Source: Cytophagales bacterium | GTDB taxonomy: Bacteria; Bacteroidota; Bacteroidia; Cytophagales; Cyclobacteriaceae | Direction: 5' to 3' | DNA: 64,000 nt | Assembly: GCA_020402945.1 (NCBI GenBank) | Contig: JADBYQ010000052.1 | Location: 1 to 64,000, forward strand | Part shown: one piece after another, positions 9,064 through 19,100 of the stretch | Numbering within the stretch: position 1 is the stretch's first letter | Layout of the letters: the number at the start of each line of letters is the position of its first letter | Position numbers and translations under genes: made by a program | The notes under the pieces: model-generated | What the model was told of the DNA's origin: nothing | What the model saw: only the letters and a program-made list of their open reading frames with translations | The model's database searches: none

Positions 9064-11265
9064 TTACTTTACGTTTACCAAAACTTTAATAAGCCCACTT
9101 TCCTGACCGTCAAAATTCTCAAGGGCTTTGCCCAGTATTGCGCCAGTTGGGTAGATCAAGACTCCGCCCACATTTACGGGTATGGCTTTCATCGCATGAC
9201 CTTGCTTAGAAGATGTTACTAAAAGATCACCTCTTTTAATTGGCCCGTTTTCCAAACACACTTTCGTTGGAATTACTCCAATTACACCCATAGGCACTAA
9301 TTGATCTAAACTCTCCTCGATACTTTTCTCGGTTAAAACAACACCCGGCTTCGTGGCATAAACCCCTACCACTTTGGTGGAAGCTGGTGCAGAACTTTTC
9401 TCAACGGTGCGATCATTTGCTTCGGATATAACCAATACATCGCCTGGCTCATATTGGCTCTTTGAGCCCTCTACGTCAAACATTTCGGCCACATCAGCAC
9501 CGCTGTTTTGTGTACCACCGTTGAAAAATCCCTGGCCTTTTTTGTCGATGCGAGCGACATTTATTGAAGCTGATTGAAAAATAGCAATATTGCCGACTGC
9601 GCCAGTATGATTGGCAAAAATTGAGGAACCTGTTCCTGATGTTTCGGCCAACAATGCATTTTGCCCGTTGCCCGAATTAGTAATCTCAAACCAACCACCA
9701 TAACCTAATCCGGTTGATGTTCCGCGAAAAGCACCCCCCGGAGAATTGGTACTAGACTGTACATTAGGGCCAGTTCCTGCCGCATTTAGATTCTCGAAAA
9801 ATGCCGCTGATCCAGTGCCTACTGTTCTTGACTGTAAAGCCGGGGAAGCATTGCCTGCATCGGCTATTTCAAAAAAACCTGCATTTCCATTTGTCGCTCC
9901 TTCTCTTCTTCCATAAACTGCAGTAAACCCGGTGGACGTTTGGCCTTGGATTGCCGCGCCAGTACCATCGGTTTGTGAGTATATGGCTGCACCGGTATTA
10001 GTTGCACCAGTTACCCTAAAACTTCCTGCAGAGGCATTTCCAGCACCTATTTGCCTTGCTGTGAATGTTGGGCCCGTGCCATTGGTTTCTGAGTAAAGAG
10101 CAGAGAAGGTATTTGCTGCATTAGTAATTCGGAAAGAGCCCGCAGTCGAACCCGTTCCTGTCGATTCACCATAGACCCCAACCGGTGCTAATGCGCCTCC
10201 GAGGTTTGAATTTGTCGTTCCATAAATTGCTGATGTGCCCGCTGCGGCATTATCTATCCGCGAAAAAATACCAATTCCTGTGCCGTTTTGCAACACACTT
10301 ACTGCACTACTTCCGTTTGTCGGACTCAAGCTTTCTACACGCAACACCCGTTTATTTGCAGCATTGTTATACTTCAATGCAAAAACGTCATTGCCTGTAA
10401 GCGTAGTGCTAACACTATCTTTGAATGGATATGAAAGTCCAATTGATTTCACATTAGTCAATCCACTTCCATTTCCGATAAACTCTCCAGCCTGAATTTT
10501 ACCGGTTGTCTGAATTGCACTTCCTGTACCTGCATTCACAACAACCAATGCCGGAGCTGTGGAAGCTGCGTTTAGTGAAACAAGTCGGGCAGCAGAACCT
10601 ATACCATTTGTTTCCGCATAAACGGCTGGAAAATTATTGGCTGCATTGTTAACTCTAAAAGAAGCCGCCAAAGAGCCTGTGCCCGTTGATTCTCCGTATA
10701 CACCAACCGGGGCAACCGCACCACCTAAGTTGGAGTTGGTGGTTCCATAAACTGCCGAGGTACCCGCTGCAGGATTGTCAACCCGCGAAAAAATACCTAT
10801 TCCCGTGCCATTTTGTTGCACACTTACAGCGCTGCTACCATTTGTTGCACTCAAACTTTCTACGCGAAGCACTCGCTTGTTAGCTGCATTATTATACTTC
10901 AAAGCAAACACATCGTTACCGGTGAGTGCAGTAGTTACGCTATCTTTGTAGGGATAAGAAAGACGGCTTCCGCCCGCTACTTCTGCTGTATTTTTCCAGG
11001 CGGTGCCATCCCAAATAAAAATGGTTTTCAAATTAGTATCGTAGAGCATGAGTCCATTATCCGTTGCTGTCAGCAATGTCGATAGGCCGTTGCGCTGCAC
11101 AGTAGTAAGCCGCGGCATGATAAAGCCTTGATTGTTAGTGGGCGACTCCACATGCAAGGCTGCGTTTGCATTGGGCGTGGGCGTGCCAACACCTAATGAC
11201 TTATTTTGTGCATAGGAAGTGATTGCTGCGAATAACAGAACAAGTAGAACTTTTCCAACTTTCAT
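9064..11265 (-). CDS. Secreted repeat protein with internal duplication, function unknown
   Basis: Exported protein of 733 residues with a signal peptide (ends ITSYAQ). Residues 25-90 resemble the start of Bacteroidota tail-fibre-like surface proteins (LGVGTPTPNANAALHVES, then GLMLYDTNLKTIFIWDGTAWKN). The central part is a long run of Gly/Thr/Asn-rich short repeats (YGESTGTGS, AVYAETNG and similar). It contains a near-exact duplication: the block starting near residue 102 is repeated near residue 277. From about 588 to the end is a globular domain (GADVAEMFDVEG, EPGDVLVIS, KVVGVYATKPG) like those near the end of peptidase-S74/fibre-type proteins, but I see no intramolecular chaperone and no T9SS sorting domain. 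I do not know its function; a fibrous surface protein is my best guess. Confidence 0.72.
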   Translation of the reverse strand: MKVGKVLLVLLFAAITSYAQNKSLGVGTPTPNANAALHVESPTNNQGFIMPRLTTVQRNGLSTLLTATDNGLMLYDTNLKTIFIWDGTAWKNTAEVAGGSRLSYPYKDSVTTALTGNDVFALKYNNAANKRVLRVESLSATNGSSAVSVQQNGTGIGIFSRVDNPAAGTSAVYGTTNSNLGGAVAPVGVYGESTGTGSLAASFRVNNAANNFPAVYAETNGIGSAARLVSLNAASTAPALVVVNAGTGSAIQTTGKIQAGEFIGNGSGLTNVKSIGLSYPFKDSVSTTLTGNDVFALKYNNAANKRVLRVESLSPTNGSSAVSVLQNGTGIGIFSRIDNAAAGTSAIYGTTNSNLGGALAPVGVYGESTGTGSTAGSFRITNAANTFSALYSETNGTGPTFTARQIGAGNASAGSFRVTGATNTGAAIYSQTDGTGAAIQGQTSTGFTAVYGRREGATNGNAGFFEIADAGNASPALQSRTVGTGSAAFFENLNAAGTGPNVQSSTNSPGGAFRGTSTGLGYGGWFEITNSGNGQNALLAETSGTGSSIFANHTGAVGNIAIFQSASINVARIDKKGQGFFNGGTQNSGADVAEMFDVEGSKSQYEPGDVLVISEANDRTVEKSSAPASTKVVGVYATKPGVVLTEKSIEESLDQLVPMGVIGVIPTKVCLENGPIKRGDLLVTSSKQGHAMKAIPVNVGGVLIYPTGAILGKALENFDGQESGLIKVLVNVK

Positions 11266-11300
11266 AGTTTAACTGATTTAATGATTGACATTGATTGTGC

Positions 11301-11331
11301 CAAACATACTATATCAACAACCTATTGTCAA
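11301..11331 (-). promoter_or_regulatory. Bacteroidota-type promoter for the repeat-protein gene
   Basis: On the minus strand TATGTTTG (11308-11301) matches the TAnnTTTG -7 box exactly, and TTG at 11331-11329 lies 20 bases before it, as expected for the -33 box. A perfect inverted repeat, AATACCC/GGGTATT (11330-11349), abuts the -33 box and could be a regulator site. The start codon lies 36 bases downstream of the -7 box. Confidence 0.55.
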
Positions 11332-11393
11332 TACCCTAAATTGGGTATTTTATGATCGCCTAAGCTTCTTTAAATTGCAAAAAAATAAATGCT

Positions 11394-11837
11394 ATGAAGA
11401 CTATTAACCTCCTGTTTTCACTATTGATCATTGTCAGTTTAATCACATTTTCCAACTGTGGCGATACCAAAAAAGACCCCGAGCCTACAGAAGCTGAAAA
11501 GACAACTAAACTGCTAACCGCAGCCACATGGAAGTTGCAAAGCCTCACCATTGATGCGGTGAGCGATGATAAATTTTTCAAGGGACTTACAATCACTTTT
11601 AGTGCAACGGGTTACACCACTACCAATGGCGATCCCATCTGGCCTGCCTCTGGCACTTGGGACTATTCTGATGGGCCAACAAGCGCCAGAAAAATTAAGC
11701 GGAATGATAACGTAGAGGTGACTATAGACGAGATAACTGCCAGTAACTTAACGTTGTCTTTACATTGGGATAAAACAACTACCGGAGGACGGACTAGCTC
11801 TATTCCAGGAAAACACATCTTTAAATTGACTCCATAA
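11394..11837 (+). CDS. Small lipoprotein, lipocalin-like
   Basis: Lipoprotein of 147 residues. The signal peptide ends in a lipobox-like FSNCG with Cys22 as the likely lipidated residue. It is followed by a charged linker (DTKKDPEPTEAEK) and a beta-rich domain with TWKLQSLTID, FSATGYTT, SGTWDYSDG and HIFKLTP. This pattern is common in Bacteroidota lipocalin-like/DUF5004-type lipoproteins, but the exact family is uncertain. The following TPR-CHAT gene starts 19 bases downstream on the same strand, so the two are probably cotranscribed. Confidence 0.72.
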   Translation: MKTINLLFSLLIIVSLITFSNCGDTKKDPEPTEAEKTTKLLTAATWKLQSLTIDAVSDDKFFKGLTITFSATGYTTTNGDPIWPASGTWDYSDGPTSARKIKRNDNVEVTIDEITASNLTLSLHWDKTTTGGRTSSIPGKHIFKLTP

Positions 11838-11856
11838 TCTTGACCACTTCGTATTC

Positions 11857-14800
11857 ATGAAAGATCTCGTCTCTCGAAAATACGTTCTCACACTCATCTC
11901 GCTGCTGTATTTCTCGCAGCTGTTTAGCCAGCAAGCGATGTTATTAGAGGCCGCCTACGTGCAGTTGGACGGCTTCTATGTAAAAGAAGATTTCAGGTCT
12001 TGTCTAAAACTAGAACGTGATTTGCTGATCAGCACCCGGAATCGAACTGACACGCTCGTGGCTGAAGTCTATTTTTTATTGGGCGACAGTCACTTGCAAA
12101 CGGGCAATACGGCAAAGGCCATCGACTACTTTGAAAAAGAATTGGTCATTAGGCGAAAGTTGAATTTAACCCAAACGGAAGCCTTTAGTAATGGCCTTTA
12201 CAACCTTACTGCCATCTACCGCGATGAAGGCGATTATGGAAAAGCAAAAAAAACCGGACAAGAATTATTAGAGCTAGACGCTTCGTTGAAAGGTATCGAC
12301 AGCGAGGCTTATTTGGCATCTGTGCAATTTGTATTAGACGTACTAGAACGTAGTGGCGACTTGCTTAAGGCCAAAGAACTTGGCGAAAAAACGCTTAAAG
12401 AGGTTGAGAAAAATAACCCGGCCTATCCGCTTTTGCTGAGCAAGATGGCCGACATCTACTCGCAACTTGGGTATTATTCTAAATCGGAAAGTTCATTCTT
12501 AGAAGCCATCCCTCAATTAAAACAAACAGACGAGATTTCACTCAATGCAGTGAATTCAAGCATCAACCTGGCATCGTTGTATATTAACCAAGGAAGATAC
12601 CCAGAAGCGGAAGAGTTACTTACAAATTCTTGCGCCATCCTAAAAGGCATGAAGGATGAAAACGCAACGGAATCGTATATGAGTGCATTAAATAGTCTGG
12701 CTATTGTGCAAGAGGCATTGGCTCGCTACGAAGAAGCAGAAGTGAATTTGCGCGAAGTGCGCGAGTATGATCGAGAAAAGTACGGTGAAAAGCATCCCTA
12801 CTTTGCCGCGACCCTTTCAAATATGGGTAACCTCTATGTTGACATGGGGCGTTTTCCGCAAGCTGAACAACTTTTGTTGAACGCATTAGATATTTTAAAG
12901 AACGACAGCGAAAATCGTTTGTCTTACGGCATTAAGCAGAACAATTTGGGCAATGCCTATCGGCACGAGGGCGATATAGCCAAGGCGGTGCCGTTGTATC
13001 AAAACGCGCTTTCCATTTTTAAAGAAAAAACCGGGGAAGGAGCATTGTATGCCACTGCCACCTTTAACCTGGGGCAGGCTTACTATCAGGCATCAGATCC
13101 AAAAGCCAAAGCAGAACTTTCCAAAGCCTTGGCGCTGCGCGAAAAATTGTTTGGCAAGAATCACCCGGCCTATGGAGAAGTAACGCGGAAATTGGCGGCC
13201 CTTAGCTGGAGTAAGAAAGACTATGTGGCCGCAGAAGGCTATTTCAAAAAAACATTTGACAACTATTTTGCTCAAATCGATAACTATTTTCCTGCGCTCA
13301 GTGAGGAGGAAAAGAGCAAATTCTATTTTGGTAAACTGAAACTAACTTTCGAAGAGTTCTATTCGTATGCCATCGAGCAACATGTAAAAAAACCAACCCT
13401 GCTCGGAGATGTCTATGACTATCAATTGCGCACTAAAGCGCTCACCATGTACGCAACGCTAAAAGTGCGACAGTCCATACTCAACAGTAAAAACGAAGAG
13501 CTAATCAATCAATACAGACAATGGATTAACCTGAAAGAACAGCTTGCAAAGCTGCACAACCAAACCTCAGAAAACCCCATTCAGGCACAAGTCAAAATAG
13601 ATTCAATCAACACTGCCGCAAACATTTTGGAAAAGTACCTTTCGGTGAAATCGGAATTGTTTAACAAAACGTTTAAAACCAACCCGGTGAGTTGGAAGGA
13701 TATTCAACGCAAGTTAAAACCGGGCGAAGCTGCAACAGAGTGCATTCGATTCAGATCGTTTTCTCCTGACGAAGGCGGTGGGTTTGTTGGAAAAATTGTT
13801 TATGCTTTCTTGGTAGTAACGAAGGACACCAAAAACAATCCAACATTAGTGATGCTGCCGAATGCCGGGCGAATCGAAGATCGATTCCTCAGCTACTATC
13901 GAAATACGATTCGACACGAGATGAACGATAGTATTTCTTACAATCAGTATTGGTCTTTTCTAAAACCAGCGCTCAAAGGCGTGCAAAAAGTATATTTTTC
14001 ACCCGATGGCGTTTACAACCAAATCAATTTAAACACCTTACAGAATCCAAAAACAAGAAAGACAGTATTGGAAGAAATTTTTATTCAACCGGTAACAAAC
14101 ACAAAAGATATTTTACTGCTTCAGCAAGCATCCAATAAAAAAGGAAAAGCATACCTTCTTGGTTTTCCGATCTACGCAACTCCAACTAAAAAAGAAAAAG
14201 ACTCAAAACCCGCTACTGGCAACCAACGAGGATTAAGAAGCGGTCTGCTTAGATACATGCGCGGAGACGATGGCATTCCATTACTGCCGGCAACAAAAAC
14301 CGAAGTGGATGAAATCGGCAAGTTGTTTCCAGCAGATCAGCCCATTCAATCAGTAACCGAAAATCAAGCTACCGAGAGTTTCATAAAAGGCGTGGAAAGC
14401 CCCAAAAGTCTTCATATCGCTACGCACGGTTTTTTCCTTGAGGATTTAGATTTTTCAAATGAATCCAATTTCCAGAAATACATCGAAAACCCGCTGTTGC
14501 GTTCCGGACTCATCCTAGCCGGTGCGGGAGACTTTATTACCAATGGTATAGGCACCGATGGTAATGAAGATGGAATTCTAACAGCTTATGAAGTAATGAA
14601 TCTGAATCTAGATCAAACCGATCTGGTGGTATTGTCAGCGTGCGAAACGGGTCTTGGAACAGTGAAAAATGGTGAAGGAGTCTACGGGCTTCAACGGTCA
14701 TTCCAGATAGCCGGTGCAAAATCAATTATCATGAGCCTATGGAGTGTGGATGATGAGGCTACGAAAGATCTGATGATCTTATTTTACAAAGCCTGGCTTA

Positions 14801-14904
14801 CTTCAGAAAACAAACACGAAGCTTTTAGAATCGCGCAAACTCAATTAAAGCAAAAATATCCAAATCCATTTTATTGGGGTGCCTTCGTTATGATCGGAGA
14901 ATAA
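11857..14904 (+). CDS. Exported TPR-CHAT putative caspase-like protease
   Basis: Protein of 1015 residues. A signal peptide (to about residue 25, YFSQLFSQQ) leads into roughly ten tetratricopeptide repeats (about 35-470), for example ALARYEEAEVNLREV and AYRHEGDIAKAVPLYQNAL. A helical linker (470-620) follows, then a CHAT domain from about residue 700 to the end. The caspase-type dyad is intact: His857 in IATHGFFLED and Cys929 in LSACETGLG, followed by GVYGLQRSFQIAGAKSII. CHAT proteins are C11/C14-clan cysteine proteases, some of which take part in defence or regulated proteolysis with TPR partners. The signal peptide places this one in the periplasm or outside, so a role there is likely; the target is unknown. 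It is paired with a small upstream lipoprotein. Confidence 0.9.
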   Translation: MKDLVSRKYVLTLISLLYFSQLFSQQAMLLEAAYVQLDGFYVKEDFRSCLKLERDLLISTRNRTDTLVAEVYFLLGDSHLQTGNTAKAIDYFEKELVIRRKLNLTQTEAFSNGLYNLTAIYRDEGDYGKAKKTGQELLELDASLKGIDSEAYLASVQFVLDVLERSGDLLKAKELGEKTLKEVEKNNPAYPLLLSKMADIYSQLGYYSKSESSFLEAIPQLKQTDEISLNAVNSSINLASLYINQGRYPEAEELLTNSCAILKGMKDENATESYMSALNSLAIVQEALARYEEAEVNLREVREYDREKYGEKHPYFAATLSNMGNLYVDMGRFPQAEQLLLNALDILKNDSENRLSYGIKQNNLGNAYRHEGDIAKAVPLYQNALSIFKEKTGEGALYATATFNLGQAYYQASDPKAKAELSKALALREKLFGKNHPAYGEVTRKLAALSWSKKDYVAAEGYFKKTFDNYFAQIDNYFPALSEEEKSKFYFGKLKLTFEEFYSYAIEQHVKKPTLLGDVYDYQLRTKALTMYATLKVRQSILNSKNEELINQYRQWINLKEQLAKLHNQTSENPIQAQVKIDSINTAANILEKYLSVKSELFNKTFKTNPVSWKDIQRKLKPGEAATECIRFRSFSPDEGGGFVGKIVYAFLVVTKDTKNNPTLVMLPNAGRIEDRFLSYYRNTIRHEMNDSISYNQYWSFLKPALKGVQKVYFSPDGVYNQINLNTLQNPKTRKTVLEEIFIQPVTNTKDILLLQQASNKKGKAYLLGFPIYATPTKKEKDSKPATGNQRGLRSGLLRYMRGDDGIPLLPATKTEVDEIGKLFPADQPIQSVTENQATESFIKGVESPKSLHIATHGFFLEDLDFSNESNFQKYIENPLLRSGLILAGAGDFITNGIGTDGNEDGILTAYEVMNLNLDQTDLVVLSACETGLGTVKNGEGVYGLQRSFQIAGAKSIIMSLWSVDDEATKDLMILFYKAWLTSENKHEAFRIAQTQLKQKYPNPFYWGAFVMIGE

Positions 14905-14920
14905 ATTTACAATTAGGATG

Positions 14921-15967
14921 TTAAAAATCCGGACACGGAATTACCAACTTATCTTTTGGTGGCTTGCGCGGGTCTCGTGAATTCCAGGAGTACACGATAC
15001 TAAACTCGTGCGCTCCGCCACTACCGGGGCCTAATTTTGAAATGGTATAATCATAACTATAGCCGATGTTTAAAACATCTTTAAGACTTTTTAAGGTGTA
15101 GCCAACCAGCAAAACAATGGATTCATTATTTACAATTCCATTTAAACTTTTGAAGGGAACTCCCCTGTACCACGTTCCAATGATAAGCGGCTCGAATGTG
15201 TAGTAGAGCCCCAAATCCATCTGATCAAATTTACCCTGATGCCGATATTGCACTGTGGGCGTAATACTTCTTTCCCGAGGCTTCGAATAAAAGCCTGCTC
15301 CCATTTCACCTGGTTTAAAATAAAATTTCCAGCCTGCATGTGCTGACAGTTTCATAGCTAAATTATCGGCTGAGCCAACCAATGATTGGCTCGGCTCTGT
15401 TAAATGATGAGCTGCGAAACCCAACCATCCGTTTTTTGAATAGAGCAAGCCACCCATTGATATATCCGGGAAAAATATTGATTGACCACTTCCTAACGCT
15501 TCAGCAGATGCACCCGCTCTGAGCGTACCTGTTGCCGGATCGAGTTGATCCCCAAAAGTAAGTTTGCTAAAATTAATAGAACGATTGTAAACACCAACCT
15601 GAAACCCCGGGCGAAAAGATAATCCCTTCAAAATTCTTAGATCATACGCATACTGTAGGGCTACACTAATTGATCGTAAGCCCAGCACACCTTCCGTGTC
15701 ATTGTTGATCAAAATACCTACGCCACTATTCTTGCTTTCAATGTAAAAATCCGCGAAAGCAGAGAATGTGTTAAAGTTAGCGTCAATCGCGGGCCATTGA
15801 TTACGATAGTTCAGGCCAACCCGATTTTGGTTGGTGGAGCCAGCAAACGCTGGATTGAGATACAAAGGTGCCGCGTAGAACTGCGAGAATTGAGGATCTT
15901 GCCCAGTTACCGAGAATGACATCAAAAGTATCAACCCAGCACAAACACCTATTTTTTTCGATAACAT
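14921..15967 (-). CDS. PorP/SprF family T9SS outer-membrane protein
   Basis: Outer-membrane protein of 348 residues from ATG 15967. The signal peptide (SKKIGVCAGLILLMSFSVTG) is followed by the family hallmark QDPQFSQFYAAPLYLNPAFAGS, here at its usual place right after cleavage. Later come repeated amphipathic strands and GYSYDYTISKLGPGSGGAHEFSI near the C-terminus. PorP/SprF proteins anchor or help secrete T9SS type B (CHU_C) cargo such as SprB. An upstream frame extension to 16075 exists but would put 36 residues before the signal peptide. The gene is divergent from, and next to, a CHU_C protein gene, which is the usual cargo-partner arrangement. Confidence 0.93.
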   Translation of the reverse strand: MLSKKIGVCAGLILLMSFSVTGQDPQFSQFYAAPLYLNPAFAGSTNQNRVGLNYRNQWPAIDANFNTFSAFADFYIESKNSGVGILINNDTEGVLGLRSISVALQYAYDLRILKGLSFRPGFQVGVYNRSINFSKLTFGDQLDPATGTLRAGASAEALGSGQSIFFPDISMGGLLYSKNGWLGFAAHHLTEPSQSLVGSADNLAMKLSAHAGWKFYFKPGEMGAGFYSKPRERSITPTVQYRHQGKFDQMDLGLYYTFEPLIIGTWYRGVPFKSLNGIVNNESIVLLVGYTLKSLKDVLNIGYSYDYTISKLGPGSGGAHEFSIVYSWNSRDPRKPPKDKLVIPCPDF

Positions 15968-16132
15968 GAACAATCCCAGTTTATTCTTTTCCAATAAAGC
16001 AAATTTAAACGGATGGCCGACATTAAAAAAAGTTATATGGTAAATACCATCGAATCTTGTTAACGATATTTTCACTCAAATTGTATACTTTAGTGTGGTT
16101 TGAGCGTTTTAAATTTGGGTTAATCTGTTCGT

Positions 16133-19100
16133 ATGAATAAGTTTAGGAGTAGAAAGCACATGAAGGGTAAACTAACAAGCAGAATGGCAATCAGGTTAAG
16201 CATCGTATTTATTTTCTCCTTATTCGCTTCCCATTCGATTGGTCAAAACCTTGCCCAACACAATTGGTATTTTGGAAGTACGTCAGATGGTATTCGGTTT
16301 AATCGTGGCACAAACTTGCCTAAGCAAGTCAATGACCAGGTTGTCCCCGTACCACCATTTGGTACAGGTGGTAGTGCGGTCGCAACAGACCCGGCTACTT
16401 CCAATTTATTGTTTTATTCGGATGGGTCGCGCGTCTTTGATGCCTTCCACTTGCTAATGCTGAATGGCAGTGGGTTATTGGGGAATGTGGCCGGCAACCA
16501 GCCAGTGGCTGTTTGTGCCGTGCCGGGGCAAGCGAACAAGTATTTTCTATTTGCAAACAATGCCAATTTCGCAACTGGCGGAACAATTACACGAAGTGTA
16601 GTAGACATGGCGCTTTTTGGCAACGCAGTATTTCCAGCTCCCCCGCAGGGAAATGTCGAGGTGTTAAATAAAAATGCTCCGATTGGTGGCTTAACCAATC
16701 GCTCGGAAGGAATGATCATGGTTCCCCACGCAAATGGAACCGATTACTGGTTGATCACACATCAAAATGGTTCTGCTGTTTTTTCAGCGACTTTGATCAA
16801 TGCAGCCAGCTACACCTCGGGTACTTTTGTAACCACCATTACTTCGCCACTTGGGCCAACTCCTGTTCCTGTTACGGTCTCTAATTTTTCCTACAATCAC
16901 AAGTTAAGAAAGTTGGCAGTTGCTGTTCAAAGCCCCGGAGACGATGCCTTGATCCTTAATTTTGATCCAGCAACAGGCGCCATTTCTTTTGACAGGTATA
17001 TTTTAAATACAGGGATTGTCTTAGCAACGAACCAGTCGATGTATGATATCCAGTGGGACATCAAAGGGGGGCAATACTTATACGTTTCAAGAATCGGTGA
17101 AACCGGGGTAGCCGCTGACGTTTTACAATACGATTTCCTTAACCCAAACGTTACCCTTACCTCTGTTTTGCCAGCTCCGGTGTTTCGTAGCTATGGACTT
17201 CAACTCGCCCCCGATAGTGCTATCTATCATCTCTACCAATCGGCAAGTGGCGGTCCGTTCTTGATTGAAAAATTTTCGAAAACCGACACGATTGCATCGC
17301 AGGTGATTAAAACGCCTCAACCTTTTGGCACAACTAATTTCAATAGTACTCAGTTTCCCTCCTTTTTGCCGCCCGCGAATATTAACTTAACAGTAGATTT
17401 TTCTATTCCCACTGAGTCAACCGTCCCAACAGATCCCAAAGTAAACTGCCAGAATAATGCGATTTCATTTTTTCCTGATGTAACACCTAATGCCGACAGC
17501 CTCCTTTGGGATTTCGGAGATATGAGTCCTCCATCAAGGGCGTGGAGCCCCGTCCATGCTTACACGACTGCAAATGAAACACCGGGGTTTTCTGTTTCCC
17601 TCACCGCCTTTTATCAAGGACAACGAAGCACGGTAACGAAACCAGTTTCGATCAAAGCATTCACGCTCGAGTTACAATTGGTTCAAGATACGACAGCATG
17701 CAAGTGTGAGCTACCAATTAATATCAATGACCCCGATTGTGGCGGAACTCTTACTCCAAATGCATTCGAAGTGGAAGTGAATCCATCCGGAGGAACAGCT
17801 CCGATCAGCTATGTTTGGAGTAATGGTGATACGGGAGAAACACTAACACCAGATGAGTCGGGTTATTATTACGTCACCGCAAGAGATGCCTCGGGCTGCG
17901 AAACCTATGCAGGTGTTAACGTAAAGCAGTACGACCTCAGCGACCAACGTAGTAATATTTGGTATTTTGGAGATAGAGCAGGTATTGATTTTAATCCACT
18001 AACGCCACTCGTTCCACCAGCTGCCAGGGCGGTCTTAACTAGTGCCATGACGGCTCCTGAGGGCTGCGCCATTATATGCGATAGAAATGGAGATGTGATT
18101 TTTTACACAGACGGAAAAAATGTGTACGACAAAACAAACACACTAATTCCGATTCTACCAACAGGGCTAGATGGTGAACTCCTTTCTTCTCAGTCGGCCT
18201 TAATTGTGCCGGTTCCCGGAGATGAAACGCTGTACTATATCTTCACCACACAAGAAATACCGGGAGCCGGAACAAATGAGATTCGTTACTCTATTTTCGA
18301 TCTAAAAAAGAATAATGGAAACGGGTTAATTACACAGGCGAATGTGCTGTTGTTTTCGAAAAATACCGAACGGATTACAGCCAACGGGCAATGGATAATT
18401 GCGCACGAGTACGGCAACAGTTCGTTTCGTAGTTACCCAATTTCTAATCAAGGAATTGGAAAGCCTGTCTACTCAGACATTGGATCGGTACACTCATTCA
18501 ATTCTGTACAAAGTGGCCAGGGGTACATGAAGTTAGGTGCAAGAGATAACCTGGCCGTTGCGTTATCAACAGGTACTGAGAATTTGGTTGAACTTTTTCA
18601 CCTGAATGATACTACTGGTGTTCTTAGTAACTACCGAAAAATCGTTCTGCCACAAGCAACTGGACAAGTTTACGGAATTGAATTTGCCTCCAATGGAAGG
18701 AGACTTTTTGTAAGCGTTAGCGGAACACCATCAAACATCTTTGAGTATTTCCTGGACGATAATGACATCTTGCCCCCAACCCTGATTCCCAACCCGAGTT
18801 TGAATGTACCAGCCGGTCTGACGTTGGGGGCCATACAACTTGCCCCCGATGGCCGAATTTACATGGCACAAGACAACACCACTTCACTGGCTACCATCGA
18901 TGCCAATGGTGGGACAACGCTGCCACTCACCCCTTCGTCCATCACGTTTAATAGTTTTGATTTGCTAGGCAGAAGGAGCGGTCTTGGCCTTCCTAATTTT
19001 GTTCAGCAACAAGGTAATGGATTTGGAGGTCCCGGTTTCACCTTTACCGGACTCTGCGAAGGTACTCCTACAAACTTTGTGGGCACACCCACAGACGCCA

